The notes under the pieces: generated by a model
What the model saw: only the letters and a program-made list of their open reading frames with translations
Database searches by the model: none
What the model was told of the DNA's origin: nothing
Translations under genes and position numbers: made by a program
NCBI RefSeq assembly: GCF_030272615.1
Contig: NC_081407.1
Span: forward strand, 98,563,897-98,627,896
Source of the DNA: Cryptomeria japonica
Lineage: Eukaryota > Streptophyta > Pinopsida > Cupressales > Cupressaceae
Direction: 5' to 3'
Length of the DNA: 64,000 nucleotides
Part shown: positions 1 through 10,849 of the stretch, in pieces
Layout: every line of letters starts with the position of its first letter
Position numbering within the stretch: position 1 is the stretch's first letter

Positions 1-504
1 GTCTCATTTTTGTTTCCGGGATTTTAAGTTGTTGTTTGAAGGATTTCTCTCAAGTTGCAAGGAAGGATCAAAAGGATAACCAGTGGATTCAACATTTAGC
101 TCGATAAAACAGGTTCTCTCCTTGTTATTTCACATTCACTTATGAGGAATTTGTATTATCAAAAAAGAAAAATAGTTATAGATCTTCCTTTATATAAAGA
201 ATTTTTTTTTATTAGATTGTAAATATTTTATTTAGGGATAAACAATAATGATAATGCTTTCATATAGTGCATGTAAAAGATAGTTATTTATTTATTTTAT
301 TTCCCTTAAGAAAATATGCACATGATCTTGCTTTTTGTTTTTTTTCAAAGATTTTAGCAAAAAAAAATCATATTCTTTTAATTGTTTAAAAACTCTTTTT
401 CTGAGATTAAAATTCTTCCCTGTGTGATTTGAATCTTAATCTTTATCTCTTCCCTCCAATTCATTTCTCTAGTTCTTCGAATGGAAATCTGAATCTCATT
501 CTTT
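1..504. other. AT-rich sequence, nothing recognised
   Basis: Low-complexity AT-rich DNA with several poly-T and poly-A runs. No open frame of note, repeat array or element end was recognised. Confidence 0.5.
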
Positions 505-870
505 AATCTCTCTGTGATTATTAGTTAAATAATTCTTTCTGTGATTATATGTTAAACAAATACCTCTATGATTATTAGTTAAATAAATCTCTCTATGATT
601 ATTAGTTAAATAAATCTCCCTGTTAGATCTCTCTATGAATATTAGTTGAATAAAATCCTCCTGTGAATACTGGAAATGAATACTGGAAATAAATAATCTT
701 CCTATGAATACTGGAAATAAATAATCTTCCTGTGAATATTGGAAATAAATAATCTTCCTGTGAATACTGGAAATAAACAATCTTCCCATGTGAATACTGG
801 AAATAAACAATCTCCCTGTGAAAACTGGAAATAAACTCTCTATCCCCCTGTGAATACTGGAAGTATTAAC
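505..870. repeat. Compound minisatellite of two related unit types
   Basis: The left part (about 505-650) repeats a unit of about 25 bp around TCTATGATTATTAGTTAAAT. The right part (about 650-870) repeats a unit of about 28 bp around TGTGAATACTGGAAATAAA followed by TAATCTTCC. Both units share a TNTGAATAnT-like core, so the array appears to have changed unit type partway. A minus-strand frame across it (496-900) only translates the repeat (FQYSQED, LFISSIH) and is not a gene. Confidence 0.85.
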
Positions 871-994
871 CTCTGTTACTGTAAAATCAATCCAAAACAA
901 TTGTTTGATTATCTATTTTATTCATGTTCTTATTTTCATAAATGAATACTCTTTTTTATATATTTATATATCATTAAATAATTGAAAATGTAAA

Positions 995-1022
<28 letters not shown>
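995..1022. repeat. (AT)n microsatellite
   Basis: Uninterrupted alternating AT of about 27 bases in an AT-rich flank. Confidence 0.9.
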
Positions 1023-1026
<4 letters not shown>

Positions 1027-1059
1027 GACACGGTCTCCAAAAAAAAAATTGAATGAATA

Positions 1060-1255
1060 GTGGATGGCGTGCAGGGGAGGTGGTTAATATAACCGCCGGG
1101 GGGGGCAGTGGTACCCTCCACTACCCCTGTGGTCACTGTCACAGTAGTGGTCGCAGGGGAGTGGAGGGGCCCACAGTGTCCCCTCAACCCTGCAGAACTA
1201 CGCATGTAGGACCGCAGGGGTGATGGGACCCATGGTCCCCACCCCCCCTATTTAC
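1060..1255. other. GC-rich island with a long imperfect hairpin
   Basis: This stretch is strongly GC-rich compared with its surroundings. Arms 1114-1129 (CCCTCCACTACCCCTG) and 1154-1168 (CAGGGGAGTGGAGGG) pair with a single bulge, and an outer GTGG/CCAC pair extends the stem. Runs of eight G and seven C lie at the edges. No coding sequence, element end or TSD was recognised. It could be a remnant of a mobile element or a structured repeat. Confidence 0.6.
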
Positions 1256-2859
1256 TATTAAAACAAAAAAAAATTCGTTTATTTTATTTTTTAGTTAGTT
1301 TTTTTTATATATTCTTTTTAAATTGCAATTTGGAATTTTTAGTAATTACTTTGGGTTAAATTTTAAGTTAATTGCTAATAATTATTTTAGTTTAAATTTT
1401 AAGTTTAATTGTTAATAATTGCAATTTAGGAAATGTTAATTCTTTCCTTAGTATAAATTTTAAGTTATTGATTTTAACTTAGAAATATTTATAAATATTG
1501 GGGATTATTGTGTAGTAAATTCATAATTAATTTATCCTTAGTAATTTTATATTCGTAAATTATATTATATCAAATTCTTTTAATTAGAGTTATTCAATCC
1601 ATTTAAGATCCATTGGGGCACTTAGTTGGCCTTTAGCAATTAATTCACATTAATATGATTTGAATCGAATGCCTAAATTAATCACTATTTTTGGATTGCT
1701 TAATTATGCACGCAAGTTACACTATTCTTATATCATGCAAATTACTTATAGATTAACTACATTTATTGACGTTATCATCTCCATGCAAGTACACATGTAA
1801 TTATTAATATGCAAGTTTTCATATGCAGGTTATATTTCAAGTTATGGTTTTTATTCTACGTAATTCATCAAGTAGTTATTTCAATCAATTAAAATTATGC
1901 ACATTCAATTAGTAATTGTTTTCAAGCAAGATGTTTTCATAGCTTCTTAGTTAGAAAAATAAATAAAGGAAGATGGAAACCAAAACCTAGTAGCGTTCGG
2001 TATATACAGTGCCTCTAGGTCACGCTTACGGGTAATGTCATCATGTTGAACTACTGCACTTAACGCCTAATAAAGCTACATCAACAACGTATGTGGCATC
2101 GTCCCTATAAATCGTTGGGGAGTAATAAGGGACACTTGGAAGTTAAAAATCCAAGGGGCGGGTAATCCCCCTTGGATCGATAATCTAATAACATAATCTT
2201 TAAATGATTTTACATCCGTTGAGTTAAACCATAGTAAACCCTCCTATAGGGATGATGAGTGAAATGCTTTTATGAAATTGGCTTAATCTCGAAGAATTGT
2301 TGTCGATTGACAATTGGTCAAAGGTGACGCTTATGATAAGAATTAGGATCTAGTTGTTTTAGGCCACAAGCAATAGGCCATCTTGAGCCTTTTCTTAAGC
2401 GCTACCATCATGGGTAGCAACCGCAGAGAAACTATCTGGGACATTGACCCTAGAAAGGGTTGCGTACCCACTAATCAGTTTACATCAAACCATAGAGTAG
2501 AAAATAGAACTACATACTTTATGCCTTGATCCTGTGCCGAAGCAGGTATGTAGGTAGTCTTGGGATGGAGTTGTCCCTCGTACTCAGGCATTCATGGGTG
2601 GGGTCTAGGCTTGGTATAGAAGGATTGAATAGAATCCTAATTTGGAAGATAATTAAAATGGAAAAAAGTAATTCAATGCATACTTGGAAGGAATCCCGTA
2701 TGGATTCACCTGACTTCCCGAGGCTTTAAGCCAAATTCTGAGGCGGAATTCAAGCTTGTATTATGTTATTTAATTACTCCTAAGGATGGCGACCTCGGTG
2801 CAATTCTGTTAGAAGAGTGTAGTACTTAGTGAGTGGCTCAGGACTCGAATGGTCCCGAT
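1256..2859. other. Non-coding region, one small hairpin
   Basis: AT-rich to about 1980, then of more even composition. Only a 10-bp stem hairpin was noted: 2149-2158 (ATCCAAGGGG) pairs with 2168-2177. Short frames such as 2526-2729 have no recognisable product. The more even part may be the LTR of an unrecognised family, but I could not fix any ends. Confidence 0.4.
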
Positions 2860-3454
2860 TGGATAGATGCCTACCCCGTATGGGTAGATGCCTATCCCGT
2901 ATTGGATAGATGAAATCTTATGTCCCATATGGACAAATGCCTTACCCATATGGTTAGATGCTCATCTCGAATGGATGAATGCCTAATCCAAATGGATGGA
3001 TACCCAGAGTATGCGATAATGATTAAATTAAACAAAAAAAAAAGAATGGTCAATTTTGTCGAGTTAATTATGGTGGGTTATTACATAGATGCCTACTTCA
3101 TTTGGGTAGATGCCTATCCCAGATTGGATAGATGAAACCTCATGTCCCGTATGGACAGATGCCTAACCCGTATGGTTAGATGCCTAACCCTTATGGTTAG
3201 ATGCCTAGTCTCGTATGGATAGATGCCTAACCCATATGGTTAGATGCCTAGTCTTGTATGGATAGATGCCTAACTCGTATGGTTAGATGCCCATCCTGGC
3301 TGGATGGATGCCTATTCCATTTGGATAGATGTACCTGAGTATGTGATTGAATCAAAAATAAATAAGATTAAGTAAGAATATGAAATCAATATTTTTATAT
3401 ATTTAAAAAAAAAATCAGTTGAGTTTTTGGTTTAAGTTAAGTGGGTTATTACAT
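2860..3454. repeat. Minisatellite of TAGATGCC units with a higher-order repeat
   Basis: Units of about 22-26 bp of the form TAGATGCCTANCCCGTATGG are tandemly arranged at about 2860-3010 and again at 3083-3335. Each block is followed by a similar spacer (GAGTATG, an A-rich tract, then GTGGGTTATTACAT ending near 3085 and 3454). A stretch at about 2885-2960 recurs at about 3107-3182, an offset of 222 bp, so the short units are embedded in a longer repeat whose second copy has extra units. The array ends where COP-C begins. Confidence 0.85.
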
Positions 3455-3754
3455 AAAATATCTATCACCCTGCACACTTCTAACATTTGTAGGTCTATAT
3501 AGGTCAATATGCACAAGATCTAGCAGTCCATTAGATGTATAATGTTTGATTTTGAAAGAAATCCTTGTTTGCTTACCCAACTGACATTCCTTGCATACCG
3601 GATTAGCAGGTTGAACAATCTTAGGTAGATCTCTAACAACATGTGTAGAACGGGTCTTAATCATTGAATCAAAATTTACATGACATATTCTCCTATACCA
3701 CAACAAAATCTCATCTATATGAGCAATCAAACAACTTTTCTCACCGACAATCAA
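3455..3754 (-). pseudogene. COP-C GAG-pre-integrase and start of integrase
   Basis: The translation contains WYRRICHVNFD and CKECQLGKQT, the His and Cys elements of the zinc-binding GAG-pre-integrase segment of copia integrases, followed by LLDLVHIDL and SVQGDRYFM, where the integrase catalytic core begins. The frame is cut off right after GDRYFM by loss of the rest of the element, so no integrase activity could come from it. It is a fragment of the pol polyprotein, continuous in origin with the protease frame upstream at 3821-4180. Confidence 0.85.
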
Positions 3755-3820
3755 ATGAAAAATGTTACCTTAAGTATTAGTCCCAGATGCAATCTCTATA
3801 CCAGAGGTATTCAAGATCTT

Positions 3821-4180
3821 TCATTTACCATCCTTGAATTGTAGATCATAACCTTTATCAACCATTTGTCCAACACTTATAAGATTATGCTTCAAACCTT
3901 CAACATACAAGACATCATGAGTGTTATTATTACCATCAAAAGAAATAGAACCTCTCCCACAAATTACACAGGCTTTGTCATCTCCAAATCTAACTATTCC
4001 ACCATCATATCTCTCCATGCTTACAAATTTTCTTTTATCACTGGTCATATGATGTGAACAACTGCTATCAATTACCCATTCATCTTTCTCTTCAACTTTA
4101 GCAGCTAAAACCTTCTCCTCAATAGTGCAACAAGTGGAGTCAACAGGTATAGGTCTATCTTCCTTAATAGAAATAAACAC
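3821..4180 (-). pseudogene. COP-C protease fragment
   Basis: Retropepsin-type segment of a copia polyprotein. WVIDSSCSHHMTSDKRKF corresponds to the usual IDSGCSHHMT active-site block, but the catalytic D-S-G reads D-S-S, so the glycine is lost. Downstream residues (VRFGDDKACVICGRGSI, then HNLISVGQMVDKGYDL) are the standard continuation in this group. The frame is bounded by stops on both sides and is not expressible as a polyprotein. Confidence 0.85.
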
Positions 4181-4339
4181 AACTTAATCTCCTTCTGATT
4201 CTTCATCTGTAACACCTTCATCAACAGCATAATAGTAGCTCTTCTGATTTATAAACTCCCAGTTAGACTTGTAAGGCTTATCATACTTCTCATGTCTATC
4301 ATATCTATCATGCTTATCAAACTTATCATGCATGTCATA

Positions 4340-5208
4340 CTCAGCCATTCTCTTCAGGAATCTAGAAGTAAAATGTCATATCTTATTGCAAGAGAAACAT
4401 TTCAAAGCAACTTTCCATCATACTTACTAGCTCCTTTGGGCAATTTTTAGGCAATGAATGCTTCAAGCTCACCTAGCTCTCTTCTCTCTCTTTCATATCT
4501 AGATATTTTGCACTCATTGGGAACATACTTTTTCTTACTGGATACAAATGCAGACGCTTTAAATGTTGTCTCAAACTTTCCATGTGATTCTCCAAATTCA
4601 CTCAACTCAAATGCAGCAAGCTTTCCAACCAGCACATCTCTTGTCACTGTGGTCACACTCTGGATCTCATCAATAGCTTCAACCTTATGTTTATAAGGAG
4701 GCAAAGATCTCAACACCTTAGCAACAATTTTATCTTCCTCAATGGTTCCACCAACACATCTGATACCTAGGACAAGATCATACACCTTAACCATAAAAAA
4801 GTGTATGTTCTCATTATCTCCCATCTTCAATGTCTCATATTTTTCTTTCAAACTCTGCAACTTAGCAACTTTCAGTTGTTTATCACCTTCATACAGGATT
4901 TCAAGCTCCTCCCAGATTTGATGTGCGGTCTAAATTCCCATTACATTTATCATTTTAGAATCAGTCAGGGCACTAAGCAATGCTTCCTTTGCTCTAATAT
5001 TATGTTCAGCTTGCTTGATCTCATCAGGAGTAGTTGATCTATTCTGAGGAACAATATATGCATTCTTTGTAATCTTCCAATAATCTTCTCCAAGACATTT
5101 CAAGTGCACTTCCATCCAGTTCTTCCATATAGTATAATTTCTTCCATCAAACCTTAGACTATCCTTCTTAAAGATAATACCTTGAGCTCCCATCTTGCAT
5201 CTCCTCAA
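4340..5208 (-). pseudogene. COP-C gag (UBN2-type)
   Basis: The N-terminal part (frame 4930-5208) starts with an ATG and has the copia gag opening LRFDGRNYTIWKNWME. The central part (4447-4860) has YETLKMGDNENIHFFMVKV and VLRSLPPYKHKV, matching UBN2-type capsid sequences. A zinc-knuckle remnant (KCFSCNK) reads near 4375-4410. Stops and frameshifts separate the pieces. In a live element this would form the virus-like particle capsid; here it is a relic just downstream of the PBS. Confidence 0.85.
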
Positions 5209-5235
5209 GCGATTAAGCTTCTACCAAAGGATCTA

Positions 5236-5248
5236 GCTCTAATACCAA
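5236..5248 (-). other. COP-C primer binding site
   Basis: On the minus strand this reads TTGGTATTAGAGC, one base off the common plant copia PBS TGGTATCAGAGC that pairs with the 3' end of initiator tRNA-Met. It lies directly inside the LTR end (CTAACA) and upstream of gag, which fixes the orientation and the LTR boundary. Confidence 0.85.
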
Positions 5249-5249
5249 T

Positions 5250-6503
5250 TGTTAGCAACAATCCAAAAAGAAGACTGAGAGGGGGGGGTGAATCAGTCTT
5301 CACCAGAATAGTAAATTTATCCACCAAAAACAAATTTGATAAACTACAGCAATAAGACGGATAAGAAAATTGAAGGCACAACACTCAACACCAATATTTT
5401 GATGTGGAAAACCCGGTTAAGGGAAAAACCATGGTTGGAACCTACCCACAATAATATGATACTCTGCAATAGTATGTGAAAATATTACAATGGGGAATGC
5501 ACATGCATTTAGGCACACTGCCTAGAGCTCACTGCTCAAATATAATGGACCAAAAGGCTACAACCCTCAGGAAAGTCTCACAGACTTATAATATGATTTG
5601 GACTACAATCCAGAAGAAGTGAACTGAGAGAACAGCATTTTCAAATGCCTGATTACAGTTCTGGTTAAGCATAGTTGTCTTCTCAGCAACACCGATCTCA
5701 ACACCGAAGGATAAATCACTTGAATTCACATTCACCTCTCTCTAATAATGCAGACACACCATTGACACACCCAAACTACATGAATAGATCACCTATATAT
5801 ACAATTCATCAACCTTGATAACAAGGTCGGCTAAACTCTAACCCTCAACTCACAATTACAAAATTACATTACACGATGAAAAGATCAACCATGGGACCAA
5901 TATAATGATTTAAATATCATAGGATGGACCTAAATAAAATTTCCAAACATGCAACTCCACCAGAAATCACACCAAGATCAACTGCAACACGCTACACCAC
6001 TGGGAAAATTGTATAACATGAAAATCATCACTGGTTCATAGAAACCACCAAAAACTCACACAACGATCAATGCGGATCACCAAAACAAATAGGAAAATAA
6101 TAGGAAACACCAACAAGCACATTAGAATCATCAGGAGCAGCTACGCCAACACCACTTTTCAAATCTTCATTGGTCAACGTCTGAAAGCTCAAGAACACAA
6201 CCAATCGGCAACTGTCACAAAGTAAGATAACTTGTGGAGCACCAAATCATGAACCATATGAAATGAGGATACACAAGACCAATCCAAACAATATCCAAAA
6301 GTCTCAGCACAAGATCTAATCACACTAGAATATACCGAACTCTACAAATCAACGATCAACAAAGCAATAGCAGCAAAACTGGATCATAAGATCTTCCCAA
6401 TCTGCAATCACTGGAGAAATACACAGGAATATGTTGAAATCAATGACAACATATCCTAGTAGCAGCAATGACCAACAATATGCAACAAGTTGCAATACCA
6501 ACA
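5250..6503 (-). repeat. COP-C 5' LTR
   Basis: The inner end is fixed by the PBS: on the plus strand the LTR starts TGTTAGCAAC at 5250. The outer end is either 6477 or 6503 (both read CCAACA on the plus strand), giving about 1.23-1.25 kb. Inside, 5405-5440 is the reverse complement of the GGTTTTTCCC...GGGTTTCCAC block found in the LTRs of COP-A and COP-B, which ties the families together. Confidence 0.75.
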
Positions 6504-7994
6504 TCTAATAAAATTACTCATTTGTTCATACTTTTCTGGAAGTCTAAAACCATTTCAAAGTTATTGTTTTGACAAGGGTTGGAAATGGGTTGTGGTTTTT
6601 GCTTTGCTCCTGCCAATCATGTTTTGTTTGAAGGTTTATCAAGCCTTTTACAAACTCATTTTTTGCATATCCTATAGTCATCGCAATCATTGAGAGCAAA
6701 TAAACAATCTGTGTGCCTCGTCCATGCTTTCATTTTGCATACATGTCTACCCGATATTTGCAACAGCTACAATATTTGAACAAAATCTCTATCCTCCGTG
6801 CAATGGTAAATACTCATAGCTCTGTATTCGCACATGCACGATGGGTGCTGAAAAAATACATCTGATCAACCTCCACTAGTTTAATCGGTATTGTTGTATT
6901 ATAGTATTAGAATATGCTCAAGGGTGCATCACTAGTTTGAGCATTTTGGGATCTCCTTTGCAAAGCCCATGTTGTGTTCATTTTGTAATCATTCCCTCTC
7001 CTTAAGGTGGCCCAATTGTATTTTCTTAGAGATTTACCAAGCATGTTCAACAAGTTATTTTCAGTGCATATCATGAGGCCACATTTCTTCGAAATGCTTC
7101 ACAAACAATTTGAAAGCCTTGTCACTACGCTGCTTTCATTGTGATGGCTAGATGTGGGAAAAGGTCATGGAATATGGCTTTCATTCCTACCGTTTAAAGT
7201 TTGGAAACCCTTTTCAACAATTTCACTTATTTTTGGTGTAGCATATCCTTTCAGAGAAGCTCTTTTTCCCCTTATAGACATTCTATGCTATGTAGAAAAG
7301 GTTGGGGCTCACCATGCCATTTATTGTATGAAGTTTTTTAACCCTAAAATAATTTTAGGGCAACTTTCATCCTTTTTGTTGAAACATTACATTTGGTTGA
7401 AACCTTTTCCTTTCTTTGGAAAAATTTAATTTAATGTTATTTTCTTTTAATGGTTATAATCATTTTAATTTTATAACCCTTTTGAATAATTAATTAAATT
7501 ATTTCATCTTGGTTTGGGTCTTGACTTCATCCCTTTAATATATAGCCACCACACATATACAAATATATATTAAATGATTTATTATTTAAATTAATTTAAA
7601 TAATATAACTTTATACCTTAAAGCAATACTAGTCTTTTCTTTCCATAATATTCATCTACCTTCCTCTGAAATTATATGTTGGGCTCTACCCTTATGGGAG
7701 CCGCATTTACCCCACATATAGTGTAAATTTTAAACAAGAAGCTCCATTAAAATTCCAATAGCGTTCATCTTTCATTGATGAACTTGTAATAATAATTACC
7801 TCATTTGGTGACTGAATAAAGCATTCTTCTCAAAACACTATCATCAGATTGGGAGAGCTCGGTGTTGGCAAAGTAAAGAGTTTTCTCCTAGGTTAATGAA
7901 ATACAAAAATCCTGATGATGATATGTACATAAGGTCTAGAAAAATGGTTATTTGAGAACTTGAGGAAACACTAAATTTTGCCAAAAATTAGGGT
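6504..7994. other. Unassigned sequence between COP-C and CHR-1
   Basis: No retrotransposon domain was recognised on either strand. Open frames such as 6490-6693 and 7154-7429 are rich in Phe, Leu and Ile from T-rich DNA and look like chance frames. A short near-palindrome CCCTAAAATAATTTTAGGG lies near 7341. The gag and 5' LTR of CHR-1 would be expected here but could not be identified. Confidence 0.4.
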
Positions 7995-10829
7995 TCCAAC
8001 ATGTTGCATGGTAATAATGCTTTTGGCTTATTTGATTCTGGTGCATCTGATTCTTTTATTACACCTTCTCTTGTGAAGGGATGTGGACTAGTGGCAGTAG
8101 AGCAGGGTGTTAGGTGGAAAGTAGAGTTACCTTCAGGAGTTAAGGTTGTAGTATAATCCTTGGTTCGTGGATGTAAATTGTAGATTGGTAACCTCCATAC
8201 CTTTTTGGATCTGTGTATTATTCCCTTGGGTTCTTATGACATTGTCTTGGGCATGGATTAGTTGTCAGCCAATCAGGCAATCATAGATTGCTGAAATAAT
8301 TCAGTGAAGTGTTTGGATAGTTCTAGAGGTTTGGTGGAAGTGGTTGGCGTCTAGAAACCTGTTTCTTTGTGCATGATTTCAATTATGCAACTAAAATAAT
8401 GCATGTGTCGAGGATGCAAGTTTTTTGCTATGACAATGAATGACTCAGAGTTGGATGAGAGTCAGGAGGTATCCCTCGATGATCATACCTTACTAAAGGA
8501 GTTTGTGGATGTCTTTCCGAGTGATATTTTGGGAATGCCTCCTAAGAGGGACTTTGATTTTAGAATTGACTTGGTATCCGAAGCTAAACCAATCTCACAT
8601 ACACCATAATGGATGACAACACAGGAGCTTGAAGAACTCCATTTTCAATTGGAGGATCTATTGGTGAAAGGGTTTATCCATCCTAGTGTTTCCCCATGGG
8701 GAGAACTTGTAATTTTTGTGAAGAAGAAGGATGGGTCTCTTTGCTTGTGCATTCATTATTGGTAGCTGAACAAAGTTACAGTGAAGAATCAATACCCATT
8801 GCCAAGGATTGATGATTTATTTGATCAGATCAAGGGTGCAAAGTTATTTTTTAAGATTGATCTCAAGTTAGGCTATCATCACTTCCTTGCAGAGAAAAGG
8901 GAAGAATTTTGTGTGGTCAGAGAAGTGTCAGGAAGCTTTGCAGGCCCTTAAGGAGAAGTTGAATAGTGCACCCATTTTGGTGGTTCCTGACCCTTCGAGC
9001 GATTTCATGGTTTGCACAGACACGTCCTTGGAAGGGTTATGAGTGGTTTTGATGTAGGATGGGAGAATGATTGCTTATGAGTCTCATAAAATCAAGAACC
9101 ATGAACTGCACATGATCTTGCAATGGCAGTCATTGTGAATGCTTTGGTTCATTAGAGAAACTTTCTCTTGGGGCATCAGTTAGAGTTGCACATAGATCAT
9201 CGCAACCTACTGTATGTATTTATGCAGTCAAACCTGAATGCTAGGTAGAGGAGGTGGATGGAATTCTTATGCGAATAAGATTTTGAGGTTAAATATATTT
9301 AGGGGAAAGAGGATGTGGTTATAGATACTCTTATTCATCGTTAGCATGAGATTTATTCAATATCTCTTGGAGTGGATTTGAGAGGAAAGAAAGTTGCAAC
9401 ACTCCCTGCTAACATTTGGTATTAGGATGTTAGATCTGAGGTAGAGTTTGGTAGAGATTTGGAGGATACATTCACAGGTTATTCCCTCTATTCAAATGGT
9501 GTTTTACGACATATGGGATGTATTTATGTTCCTTCTATCGAGGGTCTTCATGTTTTGATCCTATCTGAGTCTCATCAAGCACTAGATTCGGCTCATCCTA
9601 GTGTTAAGAAAATGTATGCAGATCTTCGATAGTTGTACTTTTGGCCAGTTATGAAGAGGGAGATAGTGGATTTTGTTGTACGATGCTTAGAGTGCCAAAG
9701 GGTGAAGGTGGAACATCAACATCCATTAGGTCTTTTGCATCAGCATCTCATTCTAGAGTGGAAGTGGGATGTTATTTCTATGGATTTCATTGTGGGACTA
9801 CCTAAGTCCTCACGTTGTCATGACACTATCATGGTCACCATGGACAAGTTGACCAAAGTTGCACATTTCTCACATGTTTGATCTTCTTATAATGTAGCAA
9901 TTGTGGCTAGTATCTTCATGAAAGAAATTGTTAGACTTTGTGGCATTCCAAGAAAGATCATTTCTGATAGAGATCATGTATTTACTTTATCCCTTTGGCA
10001 ATCTCTTCAGTAGGCATTAGGGACTCAGTTGAACTTTAGTTAAGCCTATCATCTTGAGACTAATGGGCATACAGAGAGGATCAACTAGGTGTTAGAAGAC
10101 ATGCTTCAGATGTACGTTATGGACCAATAGTCTCATTGGGAAGACTACCTATACTTGGTAGAATTAACTTACAACAATGGATACCACAGTTCCATAGTAT
10201 GGCTCCATTTCAAGAATTATATAGTTTTCCTGGTTGGATTCCCTTGATTTGGGACCGATTAGAGGATAGGGTGCACCTAGATCTGGATATGCTTCGAGAT
10301 ATGGAGTAGCAAGTGGAAAGGATCAGAGAGAATCTAGTGGTAGCGCAGGATCGACAGAAGAAGTATGTTGATGACATAGAGTGGATCGTTGGTTCTCTGT
10401 TGGCGATCGGTTGTTCTTGTGTGTGCGTTTGCGAAAGAGTCCAATCTATTACGAAAAGGGCTCTAAACTTACCCCATGTTTTGTTGGTCCATTTGAGGTT
10501 TTAGAGAGGATTGGTCCAGTTGCCTATCGACTTGCTCTGCCCCCTAGTCTCTCGTGCATTCATGATGGTTTCCATGTTTTGGTCCTTCATCTATATCATC
10601 CTGATATTTATCACATTCTTGATTGGACTACTCTACAAGTCGAGGACATGCAACTAACTCTCGAACTCATGGGCGTTCTGGAGCATAGGCATCGGATTCT
10701 CATAGGTAGAGATATTAAGCAGATTAGGGTCCAGTGGGACCCTAATGATGAGTCTTTTGCTACTTGGGAGGAGGCTTCTTGTACACATGATCTCTATCCT
10801 TTTCTCTTTGTAGGATTCTAGGAGTAAGC
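7995..10829 (+). pseudogene. CHR-1, decayed Ty3/gypsy chromovirus pol
   Basis: Protease near 8001-8270 keeps the active-site block LFDSGASDSF. The RT start (8611-8895) shows [17 protein letters not shown] and [12 protein letters not shown] (motif A), then jumps straight into the RT/RNase H junction ([17 protein letters not shown] near 8915), so the RT core with the DD motif is deleted. RNase H and integrase follow: zinc-binding HH-CC with CLECQRVKVEHQHPLG, SMDFIVGLPKS, IISDRD and ETNGHTERIN. The C-terminal piece 10381-10821 ends in a chromodomain-like block (IRVQWDPNDESFATWEEA), typical of chromoviruses. Many stops and frameshifts make this a pseudogene. Confidence 0.88.
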
Positions 10830-10849
10830 CTGACACTAGGGGAGGAGGA

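Larger units (their letters stand above)
3455..6503 (-). mobile_element. COP-C, truncated Ty1/copia retrotransposon
   Basis: Read on the minus strand the order is LTR (about 6503 to 5250), PBS, gag, zinc-knuckle remnant, protease, GAG-pre-integrase and the first residues of integrase. The element stops abruptly at about 3455 against the minisatellite. Most of integrase, RT, RNase H and the 3' LTR are missing. Coding parts resemble COP-A and COP-B (shared wording such as SVQGDRYFM), so all three belong to one copia group. The distal LTR end is ambiguous: CCAACA ends at 6477 and again at 6503. Confidence 0.85.

Noticed and set aside
496-900. 134-codon minus-strand frame as a repeat protein
   Set aside because: It simply translates the minisatellite; other frames are equally repetitive and no gene context exists.
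1060-1255. CpG-island promoter of a host gene
   Set aside because: No coding sequence or exon-like structure lies downstream on either strand; the hairpin explains the composition better.
2860-3454. CRISPR-like array
   Set aside because: The repeats are contiguous and degenerate with no unique spacers of constant length, and the window is plant nuclear DNA.
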